DNA of 64,000 bases from positions 1,063,471 through 1,127,470 of the forward strand of contig JAIUJO010000147.1 of assembly GCA_023846275.1 (NCBI GenBank). Direction: 5' to 3'. Positions 12,251-23,330 of the stretch are shown piece after piece. A program made the position numbers and the translations under genes. Origin of the DNA: Vanilla planifolia. Lineage: Eukaryota; Streptophyta; Magnoliopsida; Asparagales; Orchidaceae. The notes under the pieces are model-generated. The model did no database searches and had not been told where the DNA came from. It was given only the letters and a program-made list of their open reading frames with translations. Numbering within the stretch: position 1 is the stretch's first letter; each line of letters opens with the position of its first letter.

Positions 12251-15200
12251 ATCAAGATTGAAAAAAGGTGAAATTCTCAAAATGCCCACGAACAAGATAA
12301 TTTCAAAGCATACAAAAAAATATATTTGGTTAAACACAATAGTATTAAATATGATAAGGTTTGAAGATAATTAAGATCGAAAGTGAACAGCAAGGAGGAG
12401 GATGATGGAGAGTTGCAAGATAAAACCATGAAAAAGGAGCACTCCAAAGTGTAGAAACCGCTACGTGGTTCAAGTGGTAAGAATCTATTTTCGTGCACTT
12501 AAATGTAGATGCATGTTTTGAAACTATCCAGGAATATTTTACTATAAAGTGCATGCCATATTTCCTAGGTTGACCAAGAATTTAAGGAATGTATAACACT
12601 TTCTATGTCAATACTCTTAGGTTTAAAAAAGTGTTAAGTCTTTTCACTATTTTGCTTGAATTTTCATGACAGACTCTAAGATGTATTGAAATAATTAATA
12701 TTTATGCAACCCCAGGTTTGTTTTACAAAAATTTGACTTTATTTTGCCATCCTAAGTTAAGTGGTCGTGTTGAAAATTTTAGAACTATTTTTTTAGCTAA
12801 GAGTATTATTTATGAATTTGTGATGAAATTTGTTGTTAATTTATGTTTTATATTGGTGATCTCCTAAAGCATGTTAAAGATAAAAACAACAAATTATATG
12901 TAACATTAATGTTAGCATGAATTATGATTATGATTATTTAACACATTCTTAAATGTTATTGATGATACTTATGATACATGGGTTGCCAAAGTTTTATGTT
13001 GACATGAATATTCATGATATCATTATGTTACAAATACTATTATGCTTACAAATTTGGAAACACAAGACATGTACAAAAATGAAAAAAATAAGCAGTAATG
13101 CTTCTTATGGTTGATATAATTTCTTGAAAGTAATATTATGAATATGAAATTAATATAGCTTAAATGAATTTAATGTATTACAGATTGGTGTTTAGAATTC
13201 AATTTATAATGAATCTACTTAGCTAAGAAAACCAAGTATGAAAATATAGGATTTTTCTTCCTTAGCTATACAAGAAGGAATTATTATGACTTATGTATGA
13301 TTTCTTCCAAACAAGAACATTGCTTGGATTGGATTTTACATTAGAATTATTAAGGACTTGGTGTGTGAATTAAGCATGAATAGATGGGCTTATCAAAATG
13401 CTTTAAATGCACAAAGAAGCCTAAAAATAAAATTTCAATGGCTTTAGTAGAGAGAATTCTTGGGTTCACTATAAGGAGGGCTTTGGAATAAGGAAAATTC
13501 TAAAGGAATGCTAAACTTATTGATGGTCTTAGTAGTTTTGGCTAGAAGAAGAATTTAACTTAAAACCTTACAATGTGTTCTCTATGATTTACTCTTAATA
13601 ATTGCTTTTCATTTTGTAGAATTTTTCCTGCTTCAACAGCCATGCCCAATTCAGAATTTGTGTTACAAAAAAGTGGTTGGAGGCACTAAGTTTGCTAAAG
13701 CATTTGAGTGCAAGGTTTGGCCAAACAAATTAATTGTTTGGTAAGTCCAAGAGGAAGACCTTAGAAGGCCTCTAAGGTATGAAAGCACTTGAATTCTTAT
13801 GGGGAGTCTTTAGTGGCTTGTGTTGGCTTTAAAAAATGTAGGAGTTATTGGTCTTGGCTTATTGCATTAGAAGAATTTGATTTTGTTTAGTACGAATATG
13901 ATACTAAGAATGAACTTAACCTAGCAAAAAATCCTTCTTGGTATAGAGAAGTCTTATGAAATTATATAATTAAGGAAGATAATTGAGGATTTGGAATTTG
14001 AAAAATTGAGGATTTAAAATTCAAGTCTTAAATTTTAAAATTGTATCTTCTATATTTAAAATTTGTACCTTTCTAATTTAAAATTTAAATACTTTATCTT
14101 TAAAATTATACAATAAGTTATCTCTATGAACATAGTAGTCGTAATTAGGGTTGAGGGTAACTTAGAACTTAAAAAAACCTTTGGAAACATAAGAATAACT
14201 TAAGAATTAAGTAGATGAAATTCCTTAAGATTAAGCTTTTACATGATATAAATCTTCAGATGAGAATTAAAGATGGATTGAGAATATTATATACTTGGTG
14301 AGTCTTTGTGCATAATAGAAATAGGGCTAAGATTTTATAAATATCTTTTTTTGACCTTAAATGAAGGTTGATGTTAGAGAACATTAGTTTAGCCTTTAAA
14401 GTGGTGCTAAGCTTTACCAAGTGACAAATGATCACTTAGATTTTGGGTAATTGGTAATCTATTTTGGGTTCATTAGTTAAAACATGAGTAGCCATGATTT
14501 AGGTTATTGTGCCTTGGATTGACATCTTGAATAATGGCCAGGGAAGCGTTTTGGCCTCAATAGATGACTTTATAGAGTACGGAGTGACTCAAATTAACCT
14601 ATGATACAAGAGAGAGGTATTCATAAAATGAATGTTAACTAAAGTTGAAGTTCAAAGGAATAACTTAAAGTGTTTGTGTAATGGATATCTGCCATCAACA
14701 AGTACTTTAATAAGCTAAATTTAGGAAAAGGGAAGAACTAGATAGATAGATATGAAATTTGAATGACAAGATGCCCCAAATATGTAAATTTGGATTTTAT
14801 AAGAATTCTAAGTTAGCCCATCTCGCTAAATAGAGTTTTAAGGAAGGAAAAATGATTATGTGATTGCTTAGGTGTTGTGGAAAAACTAAGCAATATCTTA
14901 AGGTTAGGTAACATTTGTAAAATTTAGGAAAAACAATATTATTATTTAGTAAGCAAGTCTATTGATGGTGTGATAGAGTAAGTTGCAATGCAGCTTAGTT
15001 GATGAGCTCCTCAACCAAACCTAGTTACTTAAACATTCATTTTGGTAGGTTTCCCACTAACTATAGAGGTTACATGCCTTGTTATTATGATTTCATTTGA
15101 GACCGTAAGTCCTTGAGCATATACTTGTTGAGTACTACACTTGTTAGAGTCTTTAAGCCATATGTTATTTGTTTCTTTATTTTCAAAGCTTAAGTTGGGT

Positions 15201-15450
15201 TTATCAAAGCATGCTTAAAGGATACATGGATGTTTGTGTGATATTATAGGACATCAATGGACATAATGAATGTGTAGGCGTGCATGTTAGAGTGTTGTAT
15301 GCTTGATGAGGATGCTTATAGATGCCTTATGAAGTGGTCAGTGTGATTTGTAAAGCCCAGGTTGTGGCAAATACATCATGTGATGATATAAGAGTACTAA
15401 ACTTCCTTCGAGTACTTGGCAAGCTTATAGGAAGTGTTAAATTTTTTGTG
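12250..15450 (+). mobile_element. LTR-like block 1 of the Ty3/gypsy relic (putative 5' LTR)
   Basis: The block is non-coding and is repeated, diverged but collinear, at 17,030-19,850 and in part at 22,107-23,034. Matching landmarks are ttcaagtggtaagaatc with aaatgtagatgcat at 12,468-12,515 (block 2 near 17,565-17,612; block 3 near 22,534-22,580), the attccttaagattaagc-acttggtgag stretch at 14,218-14,305 (18,542-18,635; 22,925-23,000), and the dyad-rich gacatcttgaataatggcc stretch at 14,520 (18,805). They continue with the gagcatatacttgttgag stretch at 15,116 (19,407) and ggacatcaatgg at 15,250 (19,538). Position immediately upstream of the pol relic fits a 5' LTR. The termini were not resolved, and gag plus most of protease is missing after it, so a large internal deletion is inferred. 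Confidence 0.6.
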
Positions 15451-15639
15451 GGTCACTATTACTTGTGAAATTGGCTTCTAGCAATGATATTGTAATTTGA
15501 ATTAGGATACATAGTAAGTTTGTTGTCTTTAACAAGGCATTTTGATAGAAATCTTTGGAATTCCTATTTCTAAATTTGACATTTTTGCTGCAAAGGGCTA
15601 ATCAATTAGTACAACATAGTCTTTAATTATTAAGAGAAG

Positions 15640-17030
15640 ACGTAGAACTGGTGCTAAACTTGGTTGACATAGTCTATTTTGGAATCAAGTTATATGTTAT
15701 TTGGATTTTCACAATTCAACCAGCTTCATAGAATTTCATGGCCAGGATATCATTTACAACAAATGCACAAACTTAGCCCTTTTTTTAGGATATAGCCATA
15801 GTGAGCAATTATATTATTTTTTCCTAAATGAACAACCTAGCCTATTACAAGAGCATGAGATTGAATTTCCTTTTGATTTAGAGCTAGATGCTATTGCAAT
15901 TTCTATGGCACCATACTATATGGCAATAATTGATTTGAAAGAGCTAATCTCTATAATTTAGAATGATTGAGTAATAACATAGTCAAGATGAATGTTTTTC
16001 ATTAGCGAGCCATTGTACCTTTTGTCAAAAAGAAAGGTGGTTGCCTACTTATGTGTTGTTTACAATTAGCAAAATAACTTGACTGTTAAAAATTAATAAC
16101 CCTAGCCACTAATTGATGATTTATTTAATCAAGTGTAGGCTACATTAACCTTTTGTAATATTCATCTTCACCAAGGTTGTTATCATATATGAGTTCGTAA
16201 AAGAGATATCCTTAAAATAGCCTTCAAGACATGATGTGGGCACTCTGAGATTGTTGTTTTTCCACTTTTACTATTTAATGCACCTGCAACTTTTATGGTT
16301 TTGATGATGATATCTTTCAACCGTTTTGGACTAATTCATCACTATGTTCATTAATGACATAGTGGTGTATTCTAAGAATAAAGCGAAGCTTGCATAATAG
16401 CTTCAAATAATGTTGGCTCTGCTTAAGAGCAAGCAGCTACAAAAAAATTCTCCAAGTTCTCCTTTTTCCTTCACCAGGTTGCTTGCTATTAGCATAATAA
16501 GGGTGTCGAAGGGGTTTTCATTCACGTAATAAGGCTAGAGGCATTATTGGCTAGAGGAGATTAACTTCAGGAACATAAAATATAACACATGTTCCCCAAA
16601 ATATAACACTTGTTATTAAGCTGATTAGCAAATGAATAACACTACTTTGCTTTAATTAGTTTGAATAGAGCATTATTGACCGTAAGAATAGACAATGTTT
16701 AACTCAAGAGTTGGCCATGCAAAAGAAGGGTAAACCATACTATGTCCATTATGATGCTTCACACATATTTTTGAATGTAATTCATATGCAAAAATTGTCA
16801 GGTATTAGTGCTTGTTTCTAGTGAATTTCATAAGCATGAATGGAATTATCTAACTTAAGATTTTGAGCTAGATGCAACAATACATTCCTAAAGATGTGGC
16901 CTCATAACAAATAGGTTATGTGTGTTGTGGTATCTATGATCATAGAAGCCTTAAATATATGTTATCCCATAAAGAACTTAATTAGAGGTGTCATTTAACA
17001 TCGTAGGTGTGATTATTTTAAACCAATACA
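15640..17030 (+). pseudogene. Ty3/gypsy pol relic: protease end, reverse transcriptase, RNase H
   Basis: Read across frameshifts and stops, the + strand shows the usual order of a gypsy polyprotein. The protease C-terminus (MDFHNSTSFIEFHGQDI, from 15,701) is followed by the linker EIEFPFDLELDAIAIS then APYYMA and LKEL (15,860-15,940). Reverse transcriptase follows: FVKKKGG at 16,020, the LTVKN and IDDLFNQ region at 16,080-16,135, FNAPATFM at 16,274, and FINDIVVYS at 16,347. RNase H follows with YDAS at 16,750 and DHRSLKYMLSHKELN at 16,938. The RT active-site box FIDD has become FIND (Asn codon 16,353-16,355), so the enzyme is dead as well as frameshifted. The open frame at 15,701-15,961 is only an uninterrupted piece of this relic. 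The relic is cut at about 17,030 by the nested block. Confidence 0.9.
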
Positions 17031-19850
17031 TTTTATTCTTAATGAAATATTTAAATTGGAAATGGAAATTTAAATTTTTTTAATTTATTTTTTAATTCAT
17101 GCCTAGTTTTGAATTTGAGGTTTTAATTTTAATTTCTTGAATAGTTTGAAATTTTAAATTTTTTTGGAATAAGAAAGTAGATGTTTTAAGTGAATATTTT
17201 TTAGATAATGCTTAAAGAGATAATTAAAAAATATAACCTTTATTAGTTAAGTTAAAGGCAAGTTGGATAATTCAAGAAATAAAAAAAAGAAGAAGTGAAT
17301 AATGCACCTTAGCATGGATAATGAAAACATATGTTAAACAACTAATGAATCTACCAAGATTTACATAATGAATTTATTTTTAGCTATAACAAGACATGAT
17401 ATACTAAGGTTAGACACTTTTCCTAATTTGTATCCATAATTAAACTAAGGAAGCACCATCAAAGGAGACCAAGGAGGCCAATTTTGAGAACAAGGAAGAG
17501 GAAAAATGATAGTTTGTTAGCCTGACCATGAAGAGGAGAACCAAGATGGTGTTTACCTCTACATAGTTCAAGAGGTAGGATAAATAAACCTTGCATATAA
17601 ATATAGATGCATATTAGGACATTAAAATGAAGAATATTGACACAATATTACATGTTATAATCTTAAGTTTAGCTTGAAAATGAGGGATATGCATTACTTA
17701 AAATGGTGTGGTCTTTATTTGACAAAAAATTGTGTAGTACTTGCATTGTATTGCTAAACATTAATGCTAAACTCCTACTTAAGGTAGGAATTAAGTTAGA
17801 TGCAAATGTCTGTACATAATTATCACCATTTTTCATGCAATCTTATTCGATGAATTCATGTCATGTTTGGGCCTATTAGATCTAATCTTGTTAGAATTTA
17901 ATTCGTCAAATTATGAATGTGTTGCGATTTGAATTTTGTGTTCAAAGCAAACTATTCTAGAACTTTATTTAACAAATTATGGCAATTCTTCTAATTAAAT
18001 TCATTCATGTGGCTAAAATCTATTAAGGAATTTTTTAGAATAAAAATATAAAAATATGATCAACATGTAAAAGAGGCTGAGTGCAATGCTCGACTATGAA
18101 CATTTAATGTAATAAAAGATAAAGAAAAGGACACTACATGGTTTCCATGGCTGGTGAGCTTTTTGGATTTCTTATGGTTAGTACTAAGGAGCTTGAATTA
18201 TCCATTGAAAAAGGTGGTGAGAAATTTAGGTTTTGATTCCAAGAAACTTTGCTTTTTGTCGAGGTGTAGTAGGAAAATAAGAAGAAATCAATTTAGTTGA
18301 TATGCTTGCTTGGCATACATTAAAACTTTAATTATGGAGGGATTTAAATTCAATGGTCTTAAATTTAGTTTTTTAATTTCTTAGATTTGAAGTTTGAATA
18401 CATAGACATTGAAATTTAAATGTATTTGGTCTCAAATTTAAGTCTAAGATAAGGTTAAGAACACTAAATTTGGTTGACTTTAAGTTAAGACTGGAAATAA
18501 ACTTAGGAAAGGCTAAGAATAGCTTAGAGATTAGCCAAATGGAATTTCCAAAGATTGAGATCCCATATGAAGAAAACCTTAAGATAAGGATTATGGTTTA
18601 ATTTGTAATATCATGTACTTAGTGAGATTTTTAGAACAATAAAGATAAGCACATCGTTTGAGAATGCTCTTGGTTTGACCTTGAATGATGATCAAATTTA
18701 AATTGAGAGCTCTATTTTGGCCTTTCAATTTTGTTTAAACCCATATCTATTTTGGTTTGATGGGTGACACAATGAATAAACAATAATTAGTTCTTCTTGT
18801 CATTGATTGATACCTTAGATAATGGTTTGGGAGATGTTGGCCGATCAACAAAGGCGTTTACAAAGGGTGATTTGACTCATGTTGGTGTATGAAGCAAGGG
18901 AGAGTCACTCATTAAACCCATGTGAATCCAACTTATATATAAAAGACTAGGAGATGAAGGGTTTAAGCTACATAATGGTTACTTGAATAGTGCTAAACTA
19001 ATTAAAGGATTACAAAGAAGAAATCCTAAGTGGATTTATAGGCTAGAACAAGACTTATACAAAAATAAAAATAGAAGATACTTTAGATAGGAAAATTAAG
19101 GGTTGTAGAAGCCTTTTGTTAGCTTAAAAAGTATAACATAGCTTAAGAAGACTTAGATCATGGGTTTATTGCTTAAGGTTCTCACGAATCACTAAATAAT
19201 GAATTCGGTTTAAGAAATCTTAGATAAATGGAAGTAAAATAACATTTATGTTGAGTAAGTCTATTGATTAGACATAAACTAGGGCATAATAAGCTCTTTA
19301 GCCAAAGCAAAGAAGGATAAACATACTAGATTAGTTGACTCCCAATTGGTTTAGAGATTTTGTGCCTTAGTACTAATACATCACAATAAATCATGGGTGT
19401 GTCTGAGCATATGGTTCGTGAGCAACATATGTGATAAGAATCTTTGAATCCAATAGTATGGTACATATGTTAGCAAATGTTATGTGGGAATGATCATATC
19501 ACATGTGGAGGATACCAAGTTGGTTATGTGCCATTATTGGACATCAAATGTGGTTGTAGATGTGCCACAATTCTTTATGTAATATGAAATGGATTGTTAA
19601 TGAGGACTCATATAGCCCGATTGGGTGGTCCATGTGATTAATAAACCTTAAGTTATGAACTTTTTAAACATATGATGAGGTTGCAGTGATAGAGTTGTTG
19701 AGTATCAAATGGCCTTAAAAGGAGCACGAAATTATCAGGGGTCACAATGAATCCTATTGATTTGTTTTGACTTTTTTAAACTTATTAAGGCATGATTTGC
19801 TTATTATGGGGTCTATCCTTATTATTTTAGGGATTTGATTAGCTTGATAG
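17030..19850 (+). mobile_element. LTR-like block 2 nested inside the gypsy pol relic
   Basis: The pol reading stops just after the RNase H motif at about 17,028 and is picked up again near 20,590. The inserted DNA is non-coding and collinear with LTR-like block 1, from the aataatgcacc stretch at 17,302 (shared with block 3 near 22,289) through the ggacatca and ggtggtccatgtg stretches near 19,540 and 19,625. It is therefore best read as a solo LTR, or truncated copy of the same family, inserted into an older member. Neither TG/CA ends nor a target-site duplication were found by eye. The + strand frame at 19,835-20,071 has no recognisable product. Confidence 0.6.
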
Positions 19851-20590
19851 GATCAAAAGATTATCTAATTCCTTTATTTAGTGATGAAGATACTCTATTA
19901 TTATGTTTTTGCATGTTTGCTTATATTAGCATGAAATTAGGATTTTTTATTAAGTCTATTTCACTCCCTTTTATGTCATTTGTAAGAGCAAAGAATTGTA
20001 ATAGTTATGAAATTAGTATTGGGTGCATCAAAGTCATTATCATAGTGTATCACTCTTATGTTTGCATTTAGTATGTTTCTTATTTTAATCTTATTTATTT
20101 TTAGGATAAGCGATTTATTAATAAAATAATATTTTATGAGATATTAATGTTGGACTTTATAATATATGGGACATTTTATTTAGTTGTGGTTCACATGATG
20201 TTTTTAGTCATGATGGTCATGGCTTCAACAATATAATACTTTGCAAGTTATGGATATTATGGATATAACAATTTGCAAATATAGATCATTTTGGTACATA
20301 TACTCATCAATGTACTAAGTAGGTTACCTACCTTGAGGTGATCAGTTCTTGGTTCGATTTCATCTTACATGAGTCATGAATACAGCTCATTTTGGGTCAC
20401 ACATTATGATGTTCATGATCAAATTGGAAGATCATGTCTCCCAATTTGAATATTGTTGCCTAGGGAGTTCAACATAAGTAGCTAAACACATTAATTAGAA
20501 CATAATCAAGTTGCATCTCAAGAAAACAATTGCCATAAAAATGGAGTGTAACATGCAACTCTAAGATCAATGCTTATGGACAAATAAAGA
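19851..20590. other. Right part of the nested insertion, origin unclear
   Basis: This DNA lies between the last stretch that aligns to LTR-like block 1 and the point where the pol relic resumes. It may be internal sequence of the nested element, or a further part of its LTR that block 1 has lost. No pol or gag motif was seen. A ggttcgattt stretch at 20,353 resembles a tRNA T-loop, but no matching acceptor or anticodon arm surrounds it. Confidence 0.4.
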
Positions 20591-22106
20591 AAGGAAGCCA
20601 AGTTTGTTGTCAAAAAAATTGAAATTGAATTAGCAATCAGGGTTTTGTTTGCTCAACCCAATGCTCTTAGTATTTAGGTTGATTAGTTGAATGAGTTGAG
20701 GAAAAGCTTGCTTGAAAATCCTTAATTTCATAGGGCACTAACACAATTGCATTAGGAAACTATGGACTTTACTATTGCAGATGTAATTTTTATTTTTTTT
20801 TGTAGTTGTTTCCCTCAAAACCATGGGTTTAGAGATGGCTTGTTGTGAGAAGCTCGTGAATGCTAGATGGTGATCCATCTATAGCAAGTTAAAATTTATA
20901 AGGACCTCTAAGTTATCTTTTGGTGGAGAAGCTAAAGAAAGGATTTGACTGACAATATTTACTGAATCTTGACATGTCAAAAACTTAGGACAAGACATCA
21001 AAAAACATGTGGGTTTTTGCAAACATTTGGACATGCCTAGATGGAAATAGGATGAGATTACAATGTACTTTGTCTCTGGGTTATCATGGACATTGCAAGG
21101 ACATGATTTGATCTGGCTTATTGCAAACCAATTGACTAAAATTGCACATTTATTGTGAAGAAGATAGACTCCTCTAGAAGGCTTTTAGAGTTTTTTATGT
21201 GATAGATAGTTTCCTATGTGGTGTTCTCAAAATGATTATAATAGATATAGATGCTACATTTACTTCATAATTCTAGAATCTTTTCTTTCAAGCTCTTGGA
21301 ACACTTATTTGGTTGAACATATCTATTAATCCTCAAATAGATGGATATTCAGAGAGGATAATTCAAAACTCAGAGGATTTATCCAAACTTGTTAAATAAG
21401 CATAATCCTTACACTTTGTTAGATAGTTGCCTTAGAGTTTTTTTATAATAACGTGTATTAATCATTTGTTAGCATGATATGGTATGAACCACTACATGTG
21501 TGCAATGTCAATCCCTTATTTGTTCAACTAAGGGTGAATCTAAATAATATCTTGGGCACTTGACGTTAAGGTGGTTCACAACTTGCATGGTATGTTACAT
21601 GTCGTGTAGGGTTCACAAAAGAAGCATTTTAATAAATATTACTAGTCAACAAGTCGTAAGATTTGAGAAAATTTATTTTGAAAGCCTATTTGTTCTAATT
21701 TAAGAAGGCTTCTAATTCAAGACCATCACAGATTCGTTTATACTAGATGATAGAAAATAATGTGCTTTTGGCATATTGTCATTAGCTTTTTGATTCATTC
21801 GCAAGGATTCCTAACTTTTTCCATGTATCTAACTTGAATAAAGATTTCTCAGATCTTCCCAAATTCTTTTGAAATTGAGGCTAAAGAGCATCAAATTTAG
21901 TCAGATATTACATATCAAGAATACCTAGTGTATTCTTGAATTTAGCACTAAGTAATGGGGAATAAAAGCTTTTCGAGGGAATAAGTGTGCTGGAATAATT
22001 AATATGGGTTGTAGGCTACCTCAAAGGTAGAATCTGAGATTCATCATAGGTGGCTAGAGTTCCTCACTTTATTTCAAGGGTGAAAACCTTTTAAGGTAGG
22101 GAGAAT
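20590..22106 (+). pseudogene. Ty3/gypsy pol relic: connection, integrase, possible chromodomain
   Basis: The relic resumes with a connection segment (LNELRKSLLENP, about 20,689-20,725). The HHCC zinc-binding region follows, with FWW then RKDLTDNIY and TCQKLRTRHQKTCGFLQ (20,920-21,025). The integrase core reads DEITMYFVSGLS (21,051), GHDLIWLIANQLTKIAHLL (21,100), DIDATFTS (21,244) and INPQIDGYSERIIQN (21,325). In the DDE triad the first Asp is Tyr (codon 21,066-21,068), while the second Asp (21,244-21,246) and the Glu (21,352-21,354) remain. A FFHVSNLNK segment at about 21,815 is the usual GPY/F-distal motif. A weak chromodomain-like tail (about 21,970-22,060) would make this a chromovirus. 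Several in-frame stops and frameshifts prove it inactive. Confidence 0.88.
22092..22106 (+). other. Polypurine-tract-like site before the 3' LTR
   Basis: The stretch taaggtagggagaat directly precedes a TGTA at 22,107. A purine-rich run of this form placed between the end of pol and the 3' LTR is the plus-strand priming site of LTR retrotransposons. The purine run is broken by single T bases, as expected for a decayed copy. Confidence 0.55.
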
Positions 22107-23034
22107 TGTACAATGAAAGTATGATTCTCATAATTTTTTATAGCATATTTATAATGCAATATTTGAGAAAATTATTGAATTTACTACAAGAATATCTTAT
22201 GAAAATGATTAAAGGTATAACTTTTTAAAAGTCCATTGTTGATAGGATTAACACCAACAAAAATATGCAAAAAGAAAAAAAAAAGATAATGCACCATATT
22301 GACAAATGAGAAGATTGAGATAACTCCAACCAAATTGAGGTTGCTAATTTTGAGGAATGGATTGGTTAACAACAAAATGGAATGATATGAACCTTACCCT
22401 TGAATAACCTAAATAGATCTAAATGGTGAAGTGCAAGCAGGCCAACCCAAGAAATAAAGGGGTGGAAGAAGGTGAGTTGCAAGTTGAAAGCTTGAAGAGA
22501 AGTACTTTGAAGTGGTGAAGACTATTACCCAATTCATGAGGTAGGAACCTCATTCATTGTTATTAAATGTAGACACAAGTTTAGAAATGAAAATAAAATA
22601 TTTTTGTATAGATTGCTTGATATAGTTATTGTGATGATTATAGGGAATATACAATATTTTCTATGTTATGCCACAATGGTTGGTGGAAAATTATGAAATG
22701 TTTGTGTTATATTGCTTGAATATTCGTGCCATACTATTGGTTGAACTCAAAGAATTAACATATATTCAACAGAACATTTGATTTAATGAATTCATGCAAA
22801 TGCTTTGCATAGTAAATTCAATGGTCAGTTTAAAGATAAGAAGAAGCTATAATGTTAGTATTATCTTTGTATCATTTCATAAAGTGCTAGATGTATGAAT
22901 GCTATTAAAAGCATATTAGTTGAAATTCCATAAGATTAATCTTTTGCATGAAATGAACCAGAAGATAAAAATTATGGTTTAATTAAGAAAATCATGTACT
23001 TCTTCAGTCTTTCAGCATGCTGAGAATGAGGCCC
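22107..23034 (+). mobile_element. LTR-like block 3, truncated (putative 3' LTR)
   Basis: The block starts right after the polypurine-like tract and shares landmarks with blocks 1 and 2: ataatgcacc near 22,289, aattcatgaggtagg with aaatgtagacacaag near 22,532-22,585, and the gaaattccataagattaatc to atcatgtac stretch at 22,922-22,998. It is much shorter than block 1 between shared landmarks (about 0.5 kb against 1.8 kb), so internal deletions have occurred. It stops abruptly at about 23,035, where satellite sequence begins. The part homologous to 14,340-15,450 is missing. Confidence 0.6.
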
Positions 23035-23330
23035 TGATTTTACTTTCTATAGGTTTCTCGTGAAATATAAGTCATTTTGATTATACTTGTTTGATGATTG
23101 AATATTTTGTACTCGATCATAGTAATATGGTAGAATATAAGTTTTCCAAATAATTTATATCATTTTTCTTCAAATGTTTTACTTTAATTTGGTTATATTA
23201 GTATGAAACTCTACTTCTCATCTAGTGTGACCTTCACATCACTTTGATTTTGCTAATTATGTTGATTTAATTTATTATTTTTTTCTTTCATATATGTTTA
23301 CTTAATAATAAAATAATAACAAACATAATC
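23035..23330 (+). repeat. Single satellite monomer fused to truncated LTR
   Basis: Beginning with ttctataggtttctcgtg, the sequence follows the satellite monomer on the + strand. It contains tcattttgatta, tttgatgattg, the decayed gatgtt-ctcgatc box (23,105-23,120), caaatgttttactttaatt, ggttatattagtatgaaac, tgtgaccttcacatcactt, then tatatgtttacttaataat (about 23,291). One monomer is present, and it is lost after about 23,330. It marks an illegitimate junction between retroelement and satellite. Confidence 0.7.

Noticed and set aside
13719..13742. Palindrome ccaaacaa-attaa-ttgtttgg
   Set aside because: The arms are only 8 bp around an AT core inside an LTR-like block, and it is not kept in blocks 2 and 3, so chance is the simplest reading.
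15701..15961. 86-codon + strand frame as an independent gene
   Set aside because: Its sequence matches the protease-to-RT linker of a gypsy polyprotein and runs into the RT relic. It is a fragment of a dead element.
19835..20071. 78-codon + strand frame beside the nested LTR
   Set aside because: No domain is recognisable, and length and composition are as expected by chance in a non-coding insertion.
20345..20370. tRNA T-loop-like stretch ggttcgattt
   Set aside because: No paired acceptor stem, anticodon arm or D-arm at tRNA spacing surrounds it.
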